Positions 21,652 to 34,892 of a stretch of 64,000 bases of DNA are shown one piece after another. The translations under genes were made by a program, and so were the position numbers. The notes under the pieces are model-generated. The model saw only the letters and a list, made by a program, of their open reading frames with translations. It was not told where the DNA came from and made no database searches. Source of the stretch: Lepiota brunneoincarnata (taxonomy: Eukaryota > Basidiomycota > Agaricomycetes > Agaricales > Agaricaceae); NCBI GenBank assembly GCA_023014365.1, contig JAEBUN010000020.1, forward strand, positions 434,001 through 498,000. The letters run 5' to 3'. Each line of letters opens with the position of its first letter. Position 1 is the first letter of the stretch.

Positions 21652-24013
21652 ATGCAGTTGGTATTGACATTACTTTCATTCAGGGCAGATTCTAGCGGCT
21701 TGTGCCCAAAACACGACCAAAGTGGTTAGTTTGGGATATGCTGAATATGAAGGAAGCTTGAACAACCAAACCGGAAACATTGAATATCTTGGAATGCGCT
21801 ATGCGGCACCTCCTACAGGTGAGCTCTTGTCTATTGCCAGCGCATGTTTTCCGCTCGTCTCTTAAATTTCTAGGCACCCGTCGTTGGAGGGGTCCTAGGG
21901 TACCTGAGCCTACGCCGGGTGTCCAACAGGCAAATGTATTCCCGAACAGATGCTGGCAAGCGAAGCAAGGAAATCAACCCACGTCACCGTTCCCACTGGA
22001 TAGTAAACCGGGAGGCCAGACTCGTGAGGTTCACCGCAAGCGTGCTGTTCCCGCGTTCTCAGAAGATTGTTTATTTCTCAAGTGTGTTTTTAGTCTATTA
22101 GCTTACTGGGGTCACTAATCAACGGATGCACCAATGAATATTCAGTGTCGTCACGCCGGGATCAGCAAAGGGACACCTGCCTGTTATTGTCTGGATCCAT
22201 GGGTGCGTATTTGGTTTGCCATAGTTATTGGTACCTCGCATTCCAGCTTCTATTAGGGGGGGCTATATATCCGGCAGCGCTTCGGGTTTCTTAGGGACCG
22301 ACATCTTTGATGGTAATGACCTGGTTCGTGAAGCTGGAGGAGGTGTAGTGGCTGTTATTATTCAATATCGTTTGGGAGTATACGGGTTTCTTGCGGGCCA
22401 AGAGGTTAATAAATATGGTACACTGAACGCCGGGCTATGTAAGTATGGGTAATATTTTGGGAACGGAGTGCTCAGGGGCCATTAGATGATCAGCAGTTCG
22501 CGCTTCAATGGGTACAAGAACATGTGAATATACGCTCGCCCCCTGAGAGGCAGGGCCACTGACTTCTACTCGCTAGATCGAAAAGTTCAATGGAGATCCA
22601 AGCAAAGTCACTATATGGGGAGAATCCGCTGGTGAGCTATCAAGGGGCTCAAACGCTGGATCACCAATCTGAATACTGCTGCACAGGCGCCGGATCGGTG
22701 CTCCAACACATTGTTGCGAACGATGGGAATACGCAACCGCCTCTATTTCGTGCGGCAATTATTAGCTCAATTTTTCTTCCTTCTCAATACAAAGTTCAAT
22801 GATCGGGTACCCGAGGTCAGTACCATTGACTTTTCCCCCCCCCTTGTGCAGAGATTGAGGATTCGGGGTTACAATAGCAACTGTATACAGAGATAGTCAA
22901 CGCTACGGGGTACGTTTCCTGGTTGAAATATTTATGTGTTATGTTGAGCCTGTGACCCACGGCCAGGTGCTCATCAGCCCCGAACACCCTCGATTGCTTG
23001 AGAGAGGTGGACAGTCAGTATACTCCAGGAGGCCAACACCCGTGTTTGTAATAGCGGGTTCTTCGGCACCTTCATCTTCGTGCCTGTGGTGGATGGACAT
23101 TTGATCACAGAACGGCCTACGGAAACGCTACGCAAAAATAACGTCAACGGGGTAGGTCTCTTTATCTGCTGGTTCATGTACAGCATCCGATGCCCCTAAT
23201 CCCAGAAAATATTGCTTGCCGTTACGAATGCATTTGAAGGAGCGTTTTTTGTCAATATGAGCACAGCTTCCACCGTCCAAGTTTCCCAATACGTGGCCAG
23301 CTTATTCCCAGAGTTTCGTTCCACGGAAGTTGCTGCAGCCGTTGCTCAATATGCTCACCTTGGCACACCCATTGCCCAGGTCGTCGCAATTATGGGAGAA
23401 GGTGAATTTGTATTTCTTCCCTGTAACCCTGCTTGTTTGAACCAAGCCATGACTTTTAGCTATAGTCATCTGTCCGACATATTTCTTGCTCCGTGCGTTC
23501 GAGGGCAAAGGCTTCAAGGTAAGTATCAATCCCTGAAGGGTGCTATCGCTGTGATCTGACCACAAGTAGAGTGAATATGCAGTCCCTCCCGGTGGCCATG
23601 GAGACGACGTTGTCTATTACTTCCCACAGTGCGTCAGATCTTGACCGCCTTTCTTCTGGATTGTGGTTCTAACAGATTTTTTCAGCACCGGCGCTCCAAT
23701 TTTCAACAACACTGTTTTCATGAACAACTTCGCCCAGTCGTACCTCAACTTTGTCATGGCATTGGATCCTAACGTAAAATGGGATTCCACAAACACTGTT
23801 CCGCGGTGGAACCAATGGAATGAACAAGGAAGAACGGAAATGCTATTTAATAGGACAGGACGCTGGCGATCCAGTGTTCCACTCCACCACTACTGCACAA
23901 GATCTCTTGAAACGTTGCGAGTGAGTGATATATCCACGAGGCTGAGCAAAATCAACTCAAATTATTATGAAACTAGTTTTTGGGAGAGCGTCAGTGCCTT
24001 TTCTGCACAGTGA
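21652..24013 (+). CDS. Secreted type-B carboxylesterase/lipase
   Basis: Alpha/beta-hydrolase that cleaves carboxylic esters, probably secreted (hydrophobic start MQLVLTLLSF, then ILAACAQ). Domains in order: GNIEYLGMRYAAPPTG near the N-terminus, SEDCLFLN, the oxyanion-hole segment IVWIHGGGYISGS formed by splicing 22202 to 22257, VVAVIIQYRLGVYGFL, the nucleophile elbow WGESAGAGSV formed by splicing 22631 to 22687, then GAFFVNMST, GGHGDDVVYYF and NFVMALDPN at the end. Length (about 530 residues) is normal. Single extra bases are needed in the signal region, near 22794 (AAAGTTC), near 23012 and near 23860; without them the frame fails. Either the gene is inactive or these are assembly errors. The substrate cannot be told from sequence. 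Confidence 0.85.
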
Positions 24014-24520
24014 TGGGCCAGGTGGATCTCGCTTGTAAGATGTCCAGTACATACGAAGCAGTAGGCCGAAAGGCGCACAGTTGATATTCGTGTAAAGTGT
24101 TCTCAGCTCAAACGTTCTAATTTTTCACTTTCCGGTAAAATTTCGCCCAAGGGTTGCTCCGATTGATGCGTGCTGTGGTAGAAGAGAATTCAGTTCCCCC
24201 TGACAATCCAATTAACCCTCATGTGCAAACCAGTATAATTCCGGCGAACCTATCAACCTTTTCAAGAATTTAGATGATCTACAATACGGCCGCGCAAACC
24301 AAAGACTGTAAAGTATGTGGGCGACGGTAGAATGCTTATAGGGTCTGTCCACTCCAAGTTAGCAATTTCTTGGGATGTAAGTTCAGGAATATTGTGGGAA
24401 TGGGGAAGACGGTGCAATTGGACTTCAGTGCAATACCCATACTGTCAAAGGTCTCCAAAGGGGTATGCATTAATGAGAGTACAGTGATGGTGTAGTAAAC
24501 GGGATCAAGAGGACAGGGTA
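24014..24520. other. Convergent 3' spacer
   Basis: Between the esterase (+) and the phosphatase (-). Only untranslated sequence expected; nothing seen. Confidence 0.5.
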
Positions 24521-25887
24521 TTATACGAAGTAAGGCATATTCTACAGCTGTAAATCAGTTGAAGGTTGGGGAGTTAGGAGAGAACATACCATTCTACCGG
24601 CAATCTTGCCTTTGTCTCGCTCGTTCTCTTCTGCAGCGTCATATACAGTAAATGTCCGTGACCCGTCCTCATGCACGGTCATGATTGAAGCCATATTGCC
24701 GCATCTATAGACTATGTCTAGATAGGGAGCACTTTGATAGGATTCAACGGACCTATAGCAGTAATTGGGTGCCGACCAGACAGTGACAAGTTGCTCATCG
24801 AACATGTATTTGAAGCCTTCCTGTACCAGTTGGTGTGCACGGGCGATTAGCTTTAAAGAGTTTGTGTGGTTGAACTGTGATAGAGAGGAAATCAGTCAGG
24901 TCGAGTGACAGAGCTAGAAATGGATGATGTGCCTCTCTCGTGATATTACCTCCAAACAACCAACCTGCGCCTCGAGGGCTCACAGCCCAATTATCGATAT
25001 CTTCGGGATCTGACCACATAAGGTCTTGAAATGCAGTTGAGACGAAATTTTGGAGAGAGGAGATGGACCAATATACCGCAGAACGCCCCCTCGTGAGGGA
25101 TTTCTTGGGCACGCGACAGCACGCGGATCTGATCCAACTGTCCGAATGTCTGGTGATAGACCTCCATGAACACATAGTGTCTCGCCGTCAATGATCTGAA
25201 TAGTAGAAGTAAGGGGTGAGAAAGGGTTTGAAAGGATCAACACGCACAGCAGCGAGGTTGAGGTAGTCAAAGACACTACAGCAAGCCTTCCATACAGTTG
25301 CACTACCGTATTTTTGCTGGCACTCGTCTGTACCCTGTTAAGATAAGGAGCTTAGAGCCAAGGTGGACACCTACCGTAGAACCCATATACTTGAGTGATC
25401 TGCCGGCTTTCATGGTTACCACGGAGTAAGGTGACTTTGTCTGGGTATCTGAAGAGGGCATCTCAGCCAGATCTTCATATCTCTAACAACGGCCAGGATC
25501 CACCTTGCCTTCAGCGCCAGCAGCAGTGAGACTGTCTCCAGACTGTAGTGTCCTCGGTCAACAAAATCACCCTAGCGCACGGAGAGAGATGGTTTCAGGT
25601 CAGCTGCCCCCACGAGCCCGCCATTGCTCCAGTGAGAACCTACTACGTGCCATAAATATATAGCTAGTCTCGGGTACCCCACCCCCCTTGCGCAATAGTT
25701 CAAGCAGGTCCCAAAACTGGCCGTGAATGTCGCCGCAGATTGTGACGGGACTGGAGACAGGTTGAATGTTGGATTCTTCGAGGAGAATAGAGCGGACGTG
25801 ATCGCAGAGGAGCTTCATATCTGCCTCTGGGAGGTGCTGACAGTCCATGAGCTGAGCGATCCATCTGTCGGGATTGAAGGCAGGCAT
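24521..25887 (-). CDS. SIT4: PP6/Sit4-type serine/threonine protein phosphatase catalytic subunit
   Basis: Metallophosphatase of the PP2A group. The N-terminus ([18 protein letters not shown], then [13 protein letters not shown]) and the C-terminal part ([22 protein letters not shown]-like [17 protein letters not shown]) are closer to PP6/Sit4 than to PP2A or PP4. Catalytic motifs are all present: [28 protein letters not shown] and the [11 protein letters not shown] end. The protein ends NMPYFV. Two introns appear to use GC donors (ATG|GCACGT at about 25653 and GAG|GCACAT at about 24932); no GT donor keeps frame there. A single extra base at about 25138 (RT/LDQIR) breaks an otherwise perfect coding sequence. 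Sit4 controls cell-cycle start and nutrient signalling in yeast. The gene is head-to-head with EMC1. Confidence 0.93.
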
Positions 25888-26006
25888 TTGTAGTGGGCGT
25901 TTACGATCTGAAGGAGATGTGGGTGGACAGCCCTGACTCTCACTTGCCCGTGCGAAAGTTGGCACCACCTCCTGTGTTTTCGACGACGACGACCGTGCAG
26001 CAGGAG
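25888..26006. promoter_or_regulatory. Bidirectional promoter between PP6 and EMC1
   Basis: Only 119 bp separate the two divergent start codons, so the promoters must overlap. No TATA box seen. Confidence 0.6.
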
Positions 26007-29000
26007 ATGCGGTCTCTACTCTATCTGTTCGTCCTAATACTCCACTCGTGTCTTGTACACGCTCTCCACAAGTCGGACGTTGGCGTCGTCGATTGGTACA
26101 AGAAACTTATTGGTGTACCCCTTGTGGCAAATACTGCCACCGCTCCAACATTTCACCACTCCTGGGGCAAGGATATCGTATTGACAGCGACAACAAGCAA
26201 TGTATTGGCTGCATTGGATCCAGAGGACGGACACGTCGGTGAGTGCACTAACTCTAGCTATGACGTTGCCACTCAAATTCTTCCCGACAGCATGGAGATA
26301 CATCTTTGAGCCCGAGGACAGAATAGCAGGATTCTATAAGCACGATAATGGTAGGTAGCGCTTCTACTCGGGATGCCGTCCTTATTTATATTCTCTCTCG
26401 GATAGTTGTTGCAACGCTCTCTGGACCCGGTGGTGCTATGCTACGGACTTTCGACACACAGACGGGCGTGCTCTTGTTAGAAAAACAACTTCACCCACCA
26501 GAGCTAGGACACCTTGCTGAGCCTCACTTCTTTGGCAAACATGTTATTTTCGGAGGCGATAATGGTACGGATATGTATGTTCTTACGAACGGACACACAT
26601 TTGCTCGGTTGGATGGGCAGACTGGGGATATGAAATGGACATTTGCTGTACCCGACGCCAGGTGCGTATCTATTCCTGCTCTGTCTGCCTTATATTGAAT
26701 GATATCTTCAAGCTCACTGGTAATCCACACAAAACTCGTCCTGACACCCTCTGCTCTCTATCTTGTCGGCGTCGCGAAATCAATTTCGTCTTACACTCTT
26801 CATGTAACCTCCCTCGTCCCCGAAACCGGGGAGCTCATCACAAGCGCGAACTGTTCCTTCGAGTATTGCGGAAGCTACGACCGACTTCCTGATCCTCTCA
26901 CAGGACAAGTCTGACAACAGCCGAATCGTCTGGCTAGAGCACGGAAGCATAAAACACGTCGCTCTGGTGCCAAAAATAGATGCGAAACCCATCACAGTTA
27001 AAAATGCTGAGTTTGAACAGCTTATTGATATTGGACTTTCCGAACACGGGCAAATAGTAGCGATTAAAAAGGACGGGACAGCGAGGATCATCAGGCTGGT
27101 CGAGAATGGGGTCAAGAGTGTATACGAGTTCAAGGGTTCTGTAAGTAGCTGCAATGACCCCTCACACATGCGGTTCTGATGTAGCCCCTAGGCGCCTTCA
27201 GACGCACAAACACAGTCGATATACGCAGGGGGCTTGGATAACACAGGTCGCGCTCATGTTGCTAGGGTTTATTGGTCCCACAGGCACAGGGTGCGTCGGG
27301 CCTTGTTTGATTTTCTCTATCTGACCCCGCAGCAGAAAGTTGCAGTCGAGTATATACTCGGGCGCTCCTGAACTTGAGACCAATTACATTGATTTCGACA
27401 CGGCCAACCACGGCACTATCGCATTTGCGACGCTAGATGTCAAGGAGGCTTCCCAGACTGACATTTCTTGCCGATTGCTCATCTCGACGTTCACCGGCTC
27501 CGTCCAGCTCTTTGACCAGGCACGGCTCAAGTGGAATAGGGACGAAGCTCTGACTACCACAGTCCTTTCTGAGTTCGTTGAACTCCCACCACCAAAGGCC
27601 GTTGTCAGCGACCACCATGGTGAATCATTCGGCGCCCGTGTGGTTCGACACATTGGAGATCTCCAGGTAACCCTCTACATTTAATATGACAAGGCCGATA
27701 ATTCATAATTGCTTGAACGACTGCAGGACCTGCCTGCATATATCATCAACTTTGCTCAACGCTTCTCAGGTCAACCATCTGCCACCGCTGCTGTCAAGTC
27801 CCCGTTGAATGTGGGAGAACCAACCCGAGACGAGTTCGGTTTTAGACAGATTATTGTCGTCGCAACCATGTTTGGAAAAGTATATGGCATAGATTCTGCT
27901 ACCGGGGAGATTGTATGGACCAGACTGCTTGGTTTGGGATGGGCGGCAGAAGTTGGAGGACGTGTCATTCCTGTGAAGTTGTTTGTGTTCGGAGGAGAAG
28001 GTATTGGTGATAAGGGGAAGGGTACGAGGACTGATGTGGTTTTGGTGGCCCAGAGGAGAGCAGACAATGTACGTTTCTAGCCTGTGCTTTTGGTTCGTAT
28101 CGGGTTGACCGTGATCCAGACTCTGGTCGATACGGTAGTATTCCACATTGATGCCGCGACGGGAGAGGATGCTACTGGAAAGATCGCTCGCGACGATGTA
28201 CTCGAGGGAATCGATATTGTTCAAGGTGCTATTGTGGAATCGTACTTACTGCACTACGACAACCAGAGGGTTGTACTGTTCTTTGACGAATACCTTCAGG
28301 TGAGTTCGATAAGACCTCTAAGTCCCTCATCCTTCGCTAATTCTCGCTAGACTTATACATATCCTGGAACACCAGAAGCCCTTGCATTCGTGGAGGGGCT
28401 TGCCCCTTCCCTCTATTTCCCACTGCGTACGAGCGTCGAATCTACGGCTTTGCCCTCGGTCGGCGGCTCAGCCCAAGCTACACCGACTCATCGGCCATCA
28501 AATTTCCATGAACGACGCACTCAGCCGGGATCGTCTCGTTGCCTACCCAGTATGGAGTCTCTCACTACCGGATAATGAGGACATTGTTGGTCTCGTCAGT
28601 CCAAGCAGGGGGCCAATAGCAAGCTTTGGAAAAGTCCTTGCCAACAGGACGACATTGTACAAATATCTCAGCCCACATATGAATGTTGTGCTCACCGCGC
28701 AGCGAGGGAGCGGCACTGGCAGTGCTTCTGTAACGGGCGCAGCGCAAAGCCAACATCATGCGAGGCCGAGCTGTGGGGTATATGTGGTGGACAGCGTAAA
28801 GGGAACCATCATTTACAGGGCGTCGTTGCCTGCGTCTGGCCCTGGGGGAAAATGTGGTGTGAAGGTTTCGCTAACGGACAATTGGTTAGTGTACCACTAT
28901 TACGATCCGGAGGAGGGCGCAGTCGAGGAGGCAAGAGGGTGGCGAATGGTCAGTGTGGAATTGTATGAAGGTGGGCTGGACGAAAAAACCAAAAGGTGAG

Positions 29001-29702
29001 ACTATCAGTGTCCCTTGTTTAGGAACCACTCAAACTCTTTTTGCTTAGCTCCGGGTTATCGAGTTATTCGAACTCGAGCACGCAAGTGCAGGTGTGTGAA
29101 GACACATTTGTGTTCCCCCATGAGATCACTGCTATCACTACGACAAAAACGAAGTTTGGTATCTCGATGAAAGATATCGTTGGTAAGGCTACCTTCACAC
29201 TTAGAAGGAATATCGTGGGACTCATGTTTCGTTAAGTTGCAACCAAGAGCAATAGGATTCAGTCATTCCCAAGGAGATTCCTTGATCCACGCCGACCGCG
29301 TCAAAAACCAACGAACCAGGAATTAGAGGAAGGGCTTATTCAATACGACCCCGTCCTCCCAGACTACCCCAAAGCAGTACTCTCGCACGAATATGAGGTC
29401 ACTCACCTTCCTCTTCTATTCAATTCATCGCTCATTGCTAACATCACTCCTGTCTCTTCCAGGTCGCAAATACTCAGCACATAATCACGGCACCCTCGCT
29501 CCTTGAATCAACTTCCCTTGTTTTCGCCTCTGGCTTGGACATGTTCCTTACACGAACGTCGCCATCGGCGACTTTTGACCTGCTGAGTGAGAATTTCAAC
29601 AAGCAGCAGTTGGTGCTGACTGTCGGTGGTTTGTTGGTAGCTATATTGGTTGCGAGACCGATTGTAAGGGAGAAGCTGTTGAATAGGAAGTGGTATCCTT
29701 GA
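26007..29702 (+). CDS. EMC1: ER membrane complex subunit 1 (EMC1)
   Basis: Large ER membrane protein of the EMC insertase, which inserts tail-anchored and multipass proteins. Signal peptide [19 protein letters not shown], then a lumenal beta-propeller region with PQQ-like repeats ([67 protein letters not shown]). Next is the conserved EMC1 C-terminal domain ([62 protein letters not shown]). It closes with [14 protein letters not shown] and a final membrane helix before KWYP. About ten short introns interrupt it. Single-base corrections are needed near 26852, 28430 and 28508. Start chosen at 26007 because the signal peptide begins there. Confidence 0.95.
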
Positions 29703-30099
29703 TTTTGGTTTTCAGATATATTTTCATTTTATTTGACCTAGTAATACGTTTCCTGTAACAAGTGTAGGGCTTCGTGTCTGGAGTGGTTGGTTTTGGCGCT
29801 GACCACCCGGGTTGAGGCCAAAATGGCTCATGGTGAGCCTATGTAGTTCCATAGATGGGAAGTCATGCAGTATCCTACTGTCTTTCTACTTGCCTACCGC
29901 GATGTCGGGGGGGCATTCTACAGGGAATGCATGATTTCGTGGCGAACAACCCTCAATCCACTCCGTCAACAACGCCCAAACGACTCTCAAGAGCGACAGA
30001 GCAAGCGGCAAGTTCCTGCCAAATGCAACACGATTGGGATTACTGACTCATGACTCATCCACTGGGGGTTGTGAAACTCTTCTCCGTGCTTCTATCCCA
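29703..30099. other. Spacer after EMC1
   Basis: 3' untranslated region and possibly the eroded N-terminal part of the NACHT relic. Nothing firm. Confidence 0.4.
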
Positions 30100-31414
30100 G
30101 AGACTCTGCATGAATCCTCCGCGCGATATCCTCCTGCCAAATGTCGTCCCAGGACTCGTCGAGGTTACATTGAGAGGGTCATTAATTGGGGACGCGATAA
30201 TGACCAACCGGTTGGTCGTGTCATTTGGATCAGTGACCCTGCTGGTGTCGACAAACCAGCAGTGGCGCAAACCCTGTGCTGATGCCTTGGACAATAAACT
30301 GGGCACTGTCTTGACCACAATATCACACAGATTCGCCGTCAAATTCGAGTCATATCGCAAAATTCTTTATCACAAGATAAAGTACGACCCAACTCTCGTC
30401 GACAAGTCACCCGAGCACCAATTCCAAGCCCTCATCGTTACTCCAATCGAGGGGCTGAGAGCTCGAGGAGAAGATATCGGTGAAGCGGTTATTATTGTAG
30501 ATGGCCTCGACGCATGTGCTGGTGACAAACCTCAATGCAACATCACTGACACTGTCAAAATTTCTGTGTGAGATAAAGCTACGTCCCTCCTCTCGGCCCT
30601 TCTTCAGTCGACCCGACCCCCACCTAACAGCTACTCTCACTTCACCTAAGGTAGCACATCCGCACCTCCACATTAGCCTGACCGTATCTCGGGATACGGA
30701 CAGCGACGTTACGAAGTACTTGGTAGACGAGCTGGAGAAGACTAAGAGCGAATACTATCTGCCATCGTCGTGGCCCTCCGAGCGGGAGATCGAAATCCTT
30801 GCCGACCTCGTAACGGGCACTATTTATTCACGCAGCGACTGTCGCCCGCTTTATTGGTGAACCTAGCTCATCCGGTCCCATAAATCAACTACAATCTGTC
30901 CTTACTGTTGCGACACACCGTTGTCCTGGTTCAAACTCGAGTCATCCCTTATCTGAGTTGGACGAGTTCTACATACGCACCACCCAACGTGAACCACCCA
31001 AAGCGCTCGCTACTCTTCAGAAAAATTCTCCTGGCCACAACACTCTCCCTGGGAGGGGCAGGTCCTGCTGGTATTGCCAATGTGCTGGGGTTAGCCGACT
31101 CGCAGTTTCACAACGCCCGTCGTGGTCTCTGTTCTGTGCTGAAGGTGGATGACCTGGGAATTCGCTTCTATCATTCTTTCCTCATAAACTTGCTCTCTGC
31201 TGGAAATGGGAGTCTGGACTTGGGTCCATTATTGGGGTGTATTCTCGCTTCCGTGGTATATCAAAACTTAAACTTCTCAAAGACAAAGCTACTGGTACGC
31301 ACAATAATCGTGCACACTGTCTCTTTGGCCTTGGCACGTTGCCTCACCGTACGGGCCCAGCTCCATAGTGAATGTGTCCCGCGAGCCTGGCACGTAGCCA
31401 ATGCTGCCTACTGA
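30100..31414 (+). pseudogene. Decayed NACHT-type NTPase (NLR-like) gene
   Basis: Frames in order read RRGYIERVINWG and a P-loop region VIWISDPAGVDKPAVAQTL, then FAVKFESYRKILYHKI, DPTLVDKSPEHQFQALIV and EAVIIVDGLDACAGD (Walker B). A sensor-like FFSRPDPHL, LPSSWPSEREIEILADLV and LGLADSQFHNARRGLCSVL follow. These are the successive blocks of basidiomycete NACHT proteins. The P-loop, normally GPAGAGKS, has lost the residues that hold phosphate, and blocks are split over three frames. It is therefore a relic. Such proteins are thought to act in non-self recognition; no effector or repeat domain survives here. Confidence 0.8.
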
Positions 31415-31687
31415 ATATGATATACTATCATTCCCAAACTCGTTAAACCCTGCTCCTTGTGCTCATCCAGCCCAACAGTCCTAATTCTTGTACTGAATCC
31501 GTATGATAGATCATGCTAGACTTGCGGGTAAATACCCTTACTCTCCATGTCGGCCTGCAGAGGGGCTTTTCCCGACTCTTACTATCACACTATCTCGACT
31601 TCCGAGCGGTCGTGTCCGGCAATCTTCTGAATCGTGAAGACACCCTGAAATCTGTATCACTAGTGATACTGACTGCGGTAGGGCTCC

Positions 31688-33851
31688 CTAAATAACCTCG
31701 ACATCCATATACTCCTCCAGCAGACCCGCAACATTTTTTCCCCTGCGTGGTGTAATCCTGCATTGGAATGGCCGCGGTTTTCTATGGGTATAACATGTGA
31801 GCTCCTCCTCGTGCCCCCGTGCGATAAGTAGACACTCACGAGACAATGGCAGTGGTCAGCCATTCAGGCCGCAAATCAATGGGATGTCCCTCAGCATCAA
31901 GCTCTGGAGAGACATCAAACAGAGCAAGAATGGATGCTGCAGTGATATACAGGGTCGACAATCCTATGTGGGATCCGGGGCATACCCTGGAAAAGTAATA
32001 GAAGTGTGAAGCACGTTTCATCACACTAGAACATTATCAACCGCACCTTCGTCCAAATCCAAAAGTTGCAAACACCTCTGGGTCAGGGATGTTGGATGAT
32101 GTGTTATCGTCATGCTTGAAGAATCTTTCTGGCTTAAATTCCTTGGGACTCGGGAAAACCTCTTCGTCATGAAGCATCGCGCTGGTAGTGCACATGAAAC
32201 AAGTCAGCCATCCCATAACAAACTAGATAACGAAAGCTTACTATGCGTTCGCAATAACCGTGGTTCCCTTCGGGATATAATACCCCTTATACACGTCTTC
32301 CTTGCTTGCCAAGTGCGGGACACCTGTAATACGTTACATAACCGAGAGATCTCAAGGGACGTCGTGGCTCACCAAGTGGGAGTATCGGGTTCCAGCTGAT
32401 TGTTTGAATCCTATGAGCCTCCTGTTGGTAAGAAAAAAGAGTAAATATCCTCACCGCAATACCTCTTTAAGAATGGCAGAAAGATATGGCAAGTGCGGTT
32501 TGTCAGAGAAGTCTGGCAGCCGATCATGTCCAACGACGGAGTCAATTTCTTGTTGAGCTTTCCGCTGAATGTCGGGATGTGTAAGCATTGCAAGTAGAAA
32601 GGTCATGCAACCAGAGGCAGTGGTTTCAGTTGCAGCTAGGGTCGTTCAGATATAAATTTGGGTCAAATAAACGAATCATTTACCGCCATGAACCTGCGAT
32701 GCCGACCGTTTGATGTGCAAGGCCTGGTACTCGAAGTCCGATAGGCCACTGTAACGTTCCAGGAGGTTCGGGACAAATGAATCTCGTGCAACTCCATCTG
32801 CCTGTGCAAGAGATCAGAGCAAGAATATGCATTCACAATACACGTCATTACCATGGCCTTTAGTGTTGCTTGATACGGTTCCTCTAGCACCCGATTCAGA
32901 ACTGCTCTGCTCTCGTGTGCAAATCTCTTGAAGCTGGCCCCCTGGCATCCATTCTGGGACATGCTTAAGGACAGGCATGATCTCGACGAGGTACTTTCCA
33001 GGAGAAGTAGCCTCGGCAGAAGTTGCAAACGCGTCTTCTGCGAGTTTTACCATGGGGTCATGGTCCCGTTGAATTCGAAGTCCATAGGTCATTGCAGTGG
33101 CAAGACCGCCCACGCAGCTGAGGATGGGTTAAATAGGTAACAGTTGCGTTCAGAAGGATAGTATGACTCACCTGTATACATGCTCATACACACTGCGAGG
33201 GGACCGGTAAATATTTGGTAAAAGCGCTTTGCGGACGAACTCCAATTCTCTCTCTTGGTCCCTGGCGAGACTTTTTGGAGAGAAATACTGCTGAAATAAT
33301 CGGCGATGATTTCTCCATTCGTCACCATAGGGCATCATGACAAAGAAAGAATCATATTTTACGCTTTGGCGTGGCGCATAAATGATAGTCCAACAGGATT
33401 TGAAATAACGAACTTACACATCTAAGAGCATTGTCGAATGGGGTCTAATACGCCATAACTAAGCATTCAACTTGTCCCTAGATAAGACTAGGCTTACCGA
33501 CTGGAGTACAAGGCAGAGCGCTTCTCCAGAAGATCCCTCGCCATACGAGCATCGTTAAGGACTACCGTTCCTCGACCCAGTGCCTCAAGGTGAATGATTT
33601 TCGATCCTATTTCAAGAGTTTTAGGTACTATCAGAATTCGATCAGGCTTCCCACTCACCGAGCCTTTCTCCTAGCTCCTTATAGAAAGCAGGCAGGTTAT
33701 TCGATGGAATAGATAGAGCATTTCCAACGAGTGGCCATCGTGGCAACCCCGGTGGGTAAACGAGCCGTGCTTTTCGACGGTGGCGATAGATCAAATGAAA
33801 TATAACACAAAACACGAGGACAAGAATATCCGGGGGACGAAGCATCAACAT
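31688..33851 (-). CDS. Cytochrome P450 monooxygenase
   Basis: Membrane-anchored heme-thiolate monooxygenase of a large basidiomycete P450 group. N-terminal anchor ILVLVFCVIFHLIY, then the proline-rich hinge YPPGLPRWPLVGNAL, C-helix region YGDEWRNHRRLFQQYFSP, I-helix oxygen-binding motif AATETTA (about 32630), K-helix ILKEVLR, PERFF in the meander, and the heme loop FGFGRRVCPG formed across an intron at about 31985-32045. It ends EYMDVEVI. Around ten introns; the full protein would be close to 500 residues, the usual length. Some exon edges around 32150-32400 are not fully resolved. Substrate unknown; it stands alone rather than in an evident biosynthetic cluster. Confidence 0.88.
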
Positions 33852-34892
33852 TGTGACGAGTGATTTTGTCCAATAAGGTGGCTTTTGTCTCGCGCAGCTC
33901 GTGAACTTTTGAAACTGGTGGTGATGGTGTGGTGGTGATCAGGCTAACTTATAATGCGGTCATTGCCAAGAACGTGACTAAAGCTTCGGAGCCGAACGCA
34001 AACCAGTTGCCCTTTCCTTGGCCGTGCTGAGCGGGCAATCTCGAATAATTTTCATGTTTCTTCGGCTGCCATCCGCACACTGAACTTCATATTAATAAAG
34101 ACCACAAACAACTGGCTTCATACACAACCTAGAATTCCCCTGTGGTTCATGCCCTAGAGCCGGGAGCAACGTCAAAAATAGCAACAACACGTCACCTCTG
34201 GAGTCGCTCCTGGATTAAAAGTGTATGAACATTCCTGAACAACACAAATTCAGTTATATTCAAAGACCAAGGTAAAATTCGGGAGGATATGAAAGAACTC
34301 TACAGACATCGTGCCCCTGCTCTTTCCCAAAGATAGGCTGTGCCGCCGAATGATAATGACTCGATTCCAAGCTCCACTCACGCCCCTATTTACCTCTAGT
34401 GCCGTGCCGACCTGTGACTCGCTTATCATCCTCGGTCTGATGATATTTGAGTCACAACGGGAAAGAACGTCCGCCCGCTACTGGGCATGAGTTACCGACC
34501 ATATCTGGCTCATCTGACAAGGCAGAAAAAACATTGGTAGGGCAAGCGGCACTAGTAGCAGTATGTTGTATTGGTGGTAGCATGTATTCCTCCGGTACCG
34601 GACCAATAGTAGCGGGTAAAATTTTCATTGAAGGCGTTCAACTTGGTATACAATAAATGTATATAATAAACCACACAATGTGTATATGGCATGTAGCTAC
34701 GTGTCCAGGCGAGGCTTATACGCTTAATTTTCGTCCAGACAAAACGGATAATGTTAGCAGATAATGCAGCTCATACCTGCAAACACTTTACATAGCCGTG
34801 CCTAGACATCACGTGCATCGCATCCCCGCCAACCGAACCATCCTCCAACCGCCGAGGTCGATTCCTTTTCTCAGAATCACTTTCGAGTCCAT
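33852..34892. other. Intergenic region
   Basis: P450 promoter side. A 69-codon frame at 34447-34656 (+) has no family features and lacks an ATG start; not called. Confidence 0.45.
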
